DNA of 6,112 nt. Origin: Bacteroidales bacterium (GTDB taxonomy: Bacteria; Bacteroidota; Bacteroidia; Bacteroidales; Tenuifilaceae). The position numbers and the translations under genes are program-made. The stretch spans positions 1 through 6,112 of the forward strand of contig WBUV01000209.1 in assembly GCA_008933525.1 (NCBI GenBank), read 5' to 3'. Of this stretch, positions 4,921 through 6,112 are shown one piece after another (position 1 is the first letter of the stretch; each line of letters starts with the position of its first letter). A model generated the notes under the pieces. The model was not told the DNA's origin and ran no database searches. It saw only the letters and a list, made by a program, of their open reading frames with translations.

Positions 4921-6112
4921 AAAATATAGATTCCATAGGTCACGTAACAGGAAAATCGGTTTATCTGGACGATATACCCACACTCAGGGGAACTCTACAC
5001 GCATCAATACTTGGCTCTACCATTGCAAGTGGAAAAATAGTAAGGTTTGATGCCACTAAGGCATCGGAACTCGAAGGTGTTGAGCGAATTATCACCTATA
5101 AGGATATCACAGGAGAGAACCAAATTGGCGGAATCATTGAGGATGAACCACTTTTTGCCGACCACGAGGTTCATTTCCACGGACAACCAATAGCCATTGC
5201 TGTTGCTACAAGCGAGTTCATTGCCCGTAAAGCGGTTTCGCTAATTGAGGTTGAGTACGAGGAACATACCCCAGTGGTTAATCCGCGCGAAGCTCAGCAA
5301 AAAGGATTACTGCTAATTCCTCCACGCACTTTTAAAATGGGTAGTGTTGATGAGACGTGGGCTAAATGTAAATACATCTTCGAGGGAAGCGTTGAGATGG
5401 GCGGACAGGAACACCTGTATATCGAAACTCAGGGCTCATACGCTTATCCTATCGAGAATGGCTATATAAAGGTTCACTCATCAACTCAAGGACCAACCGC
5501 GGTGCAAAAAACAATTTCGAGGGTTCTAGGTATTCCTATGCACCTAATTGAGGTTGATGTGGTACGTTTAGGAGGTGGTTTTGGAGGAAAAGAGGACCAA
5601 GCATCGGGGTTTGCTGCAATGGCAGCATTGGCGGCGCATATTCTGCAGAAGCCTGTAAAATTAGTTCTTCCCCGTCACGACGATATGCGGATGACCGGAA
5701 AGCGTCACCCATACAGCGCCGATTTTAGAATAGGATTATCAGCAGACTACAAAATACTTGCCTACCAAACAACGCTTTACCAGAATGGCGGTGCAGCAGC
5801 CGACCTATCGCCTGCCATTATGGAGCGGACTTTATTCCACTCAACTGGCGCCTACTATATTCAAAATACGCAGGTAACAGTGTACAGCTGCAAAACCAAC
5901 CTTCCGCCTAACACCGCATTTAGAGGGTTTGGTGGGCCACAAGGGATGTTTGTAATAGAATCGGCCATTGCAAAAGCGGCCAACGAGCTTGGCGTTCCAA
6001 CCACTTCGATTCAGGAAGCAAATCTACTAAAGGAAAAGGACGAGTTCCAGTACGGACAGATTGCCGAGAATGTCAATATCGGCGAATGTTTCAGAACTGC
6101 ATCGGACAAGTA
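4917..6112 (+). CDS. xdhB: xanthine dehydrogenase molybdopterin-binding (large) subunit, N-terminal 398 residues, cut by the window end
   Basis: Catalytic subunit that hydroxylates hypoxanthine/xanthine at the molybdenum-pterin cofactor; partner of the preceding FeS/FAD subunit. It opens with GHVTGKSVYLDDIP (8-21), typical of the family's first domain, then GQPIAIAVA (89-97) and MGGQEHLYIE (161-170). Cofactor and substrate residues, by alignment with bovine xanthine oxidase from memory: Gln191 (Gln767), Phe222 in GGGFGGKE (Phe798), Glu226 (Glu802), Arg304 in IMERTLFH (Arg880), Arg336 and Phe338 in NTAFRGFGG (Arg912, Phe914). The spacings between these agree exactly with the bovine numbers. 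Glu802 and Arg880 are typical of purine-oxidising enzymes and are replaced in aldehyde oxidases. The ATG at 4917 is fixed by an in-frame TAA immediately before it. The family is usually about 760-800 aa, so roughly half is missing, including the catalytic Glu1261 equivalent. Confidence 0.92.
   Translation, partial: MKNIDSIGHVTGKSVYLDDIPTLRGTLHASILGSTIASGKIVRFDATKASELEGVERIITYKDITGENQIGGIIEDEPLFADHEVHFHGQPIAIAVATSEFIARKAVSLIEVEYEEHTPVVNPREAQQKGLLLIPPRTFKMGSVDETWAKCKYIFEGSVEMGGQEHLYIETQGSYAYPIENGYIKVHSSTQGPTAVQKTISRVLGIPMHLIEVDVVRLGGGFGGKEDQASGFAAMAALAAHILQKPVKLVLPRHDDMRMTGKRHPYSADFRIGLSADYKILAYQTTLYQNGGAAADLSPAIMERTLFHSTGAYYIQNTQVTVYSCKTNLPPNTAFRGFGGPQGMFVIESAIAKAANELGVPTTSIQEANLLKEKDEFQYGQIAENVNIGECFRTASDK

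Noticed and set aside
4741..4983. Minus-strand open frame of 80 codons across the xdh junction
   Set aside because: It spans the palindromic repeat and yields the known spurious peptides HTERSEV and SLDKLGMT. It also overlaps both well-supported xdh genes.
5004..5186. Minus-strand 60-codon open frame within the xdh large-subunit gene
   Set aside because: It is antisense to a conserved catalytic subunit and has no recognisable features.
1..6112. CRISPR array, tRNA, rRNA, transposase, toxin-antitoxin pair or phage genes
   Set aside because: I looked for these on both strands and found no regularly spaced repeats, RNA-gene signatures or recognisable proteins of these kinds.

Overview
The window reads as ordinary chromosomal DNA from an AT-rich bacterium, most likely of the phylum Bacteroidota (probably Bacteroidales-like). 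The reasons are AT-rich intergenic DNA, TAnnTTTG-type -7 promoter boxes, mostly absent Shine-Dalgarno sequences, a lineage-typical conserved hypothetical protein, and a short palindromic repeat of the family that encodes the spurious peptide 'CHTERSEVS'. The assignment is inferred from these features and no genus is claimed.

Left part (1-1900): a plus-strand gene for a small, acidic-tailed conserved hypothetical protein (178-645) faces a minus-strand FemA/FemB/FemX-family acyltransferase gene (717-1841). A strong intrinsic terminator (1872-1897, minus strand) separates the fem gene from the next minus-strand gene, which encodes a Rnk-like member of the GreA/GreB family (1943-2383). The Rnk gene has a clear Shine-Dalgarno sequence that favours the second of two nearby ATGs.

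Middle part (2384-3443): the Rnk-like gene is divergent from a gene for a MarR-type winged-helix regulator with a long N-terminal extension (2539-3237). The space between them carries promoter-like boxes on both strands, arranged so that the two transcripts would overlap at their 5' ends. The short gap after the regulator gene repeats several of the same sequence elements in the same order.

Right part (3444-6112): two subunits of a molybdenum-containing xanthine dehydrogenase. The first is a 461-residue [2Fe-2S]/FAD subunit with all eight iron-sulfur cysteines. The second is the first 398 residues of the molybdopterin subunit, which runs off the window. The residues that mark purine-oxidising enzymes (equivalents of bovine Gln767, Glu802, Arg880, Arg912 and Phe914) are present, so xanthine or hypoxanthine oxidation is a better call than aldehyde oxidation. 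The 63-bp dispersed palindromic repeat sits between the two subunit genes, inside what should be one transcript. It is followed by a five-codon mini-ORF whose stop overlaps the second gene's start. The MarR-type regulator lies just upstream on the same strand and is a candidate local regulator, though nothing in the sequence proves it.

I see no convincing novel system. The best leads are the repeat and mini-ORF in the xdh junction, the sequence elements shared by the two sides of the MarR gene, and the presence of a Fem-type ligase in this lineage.
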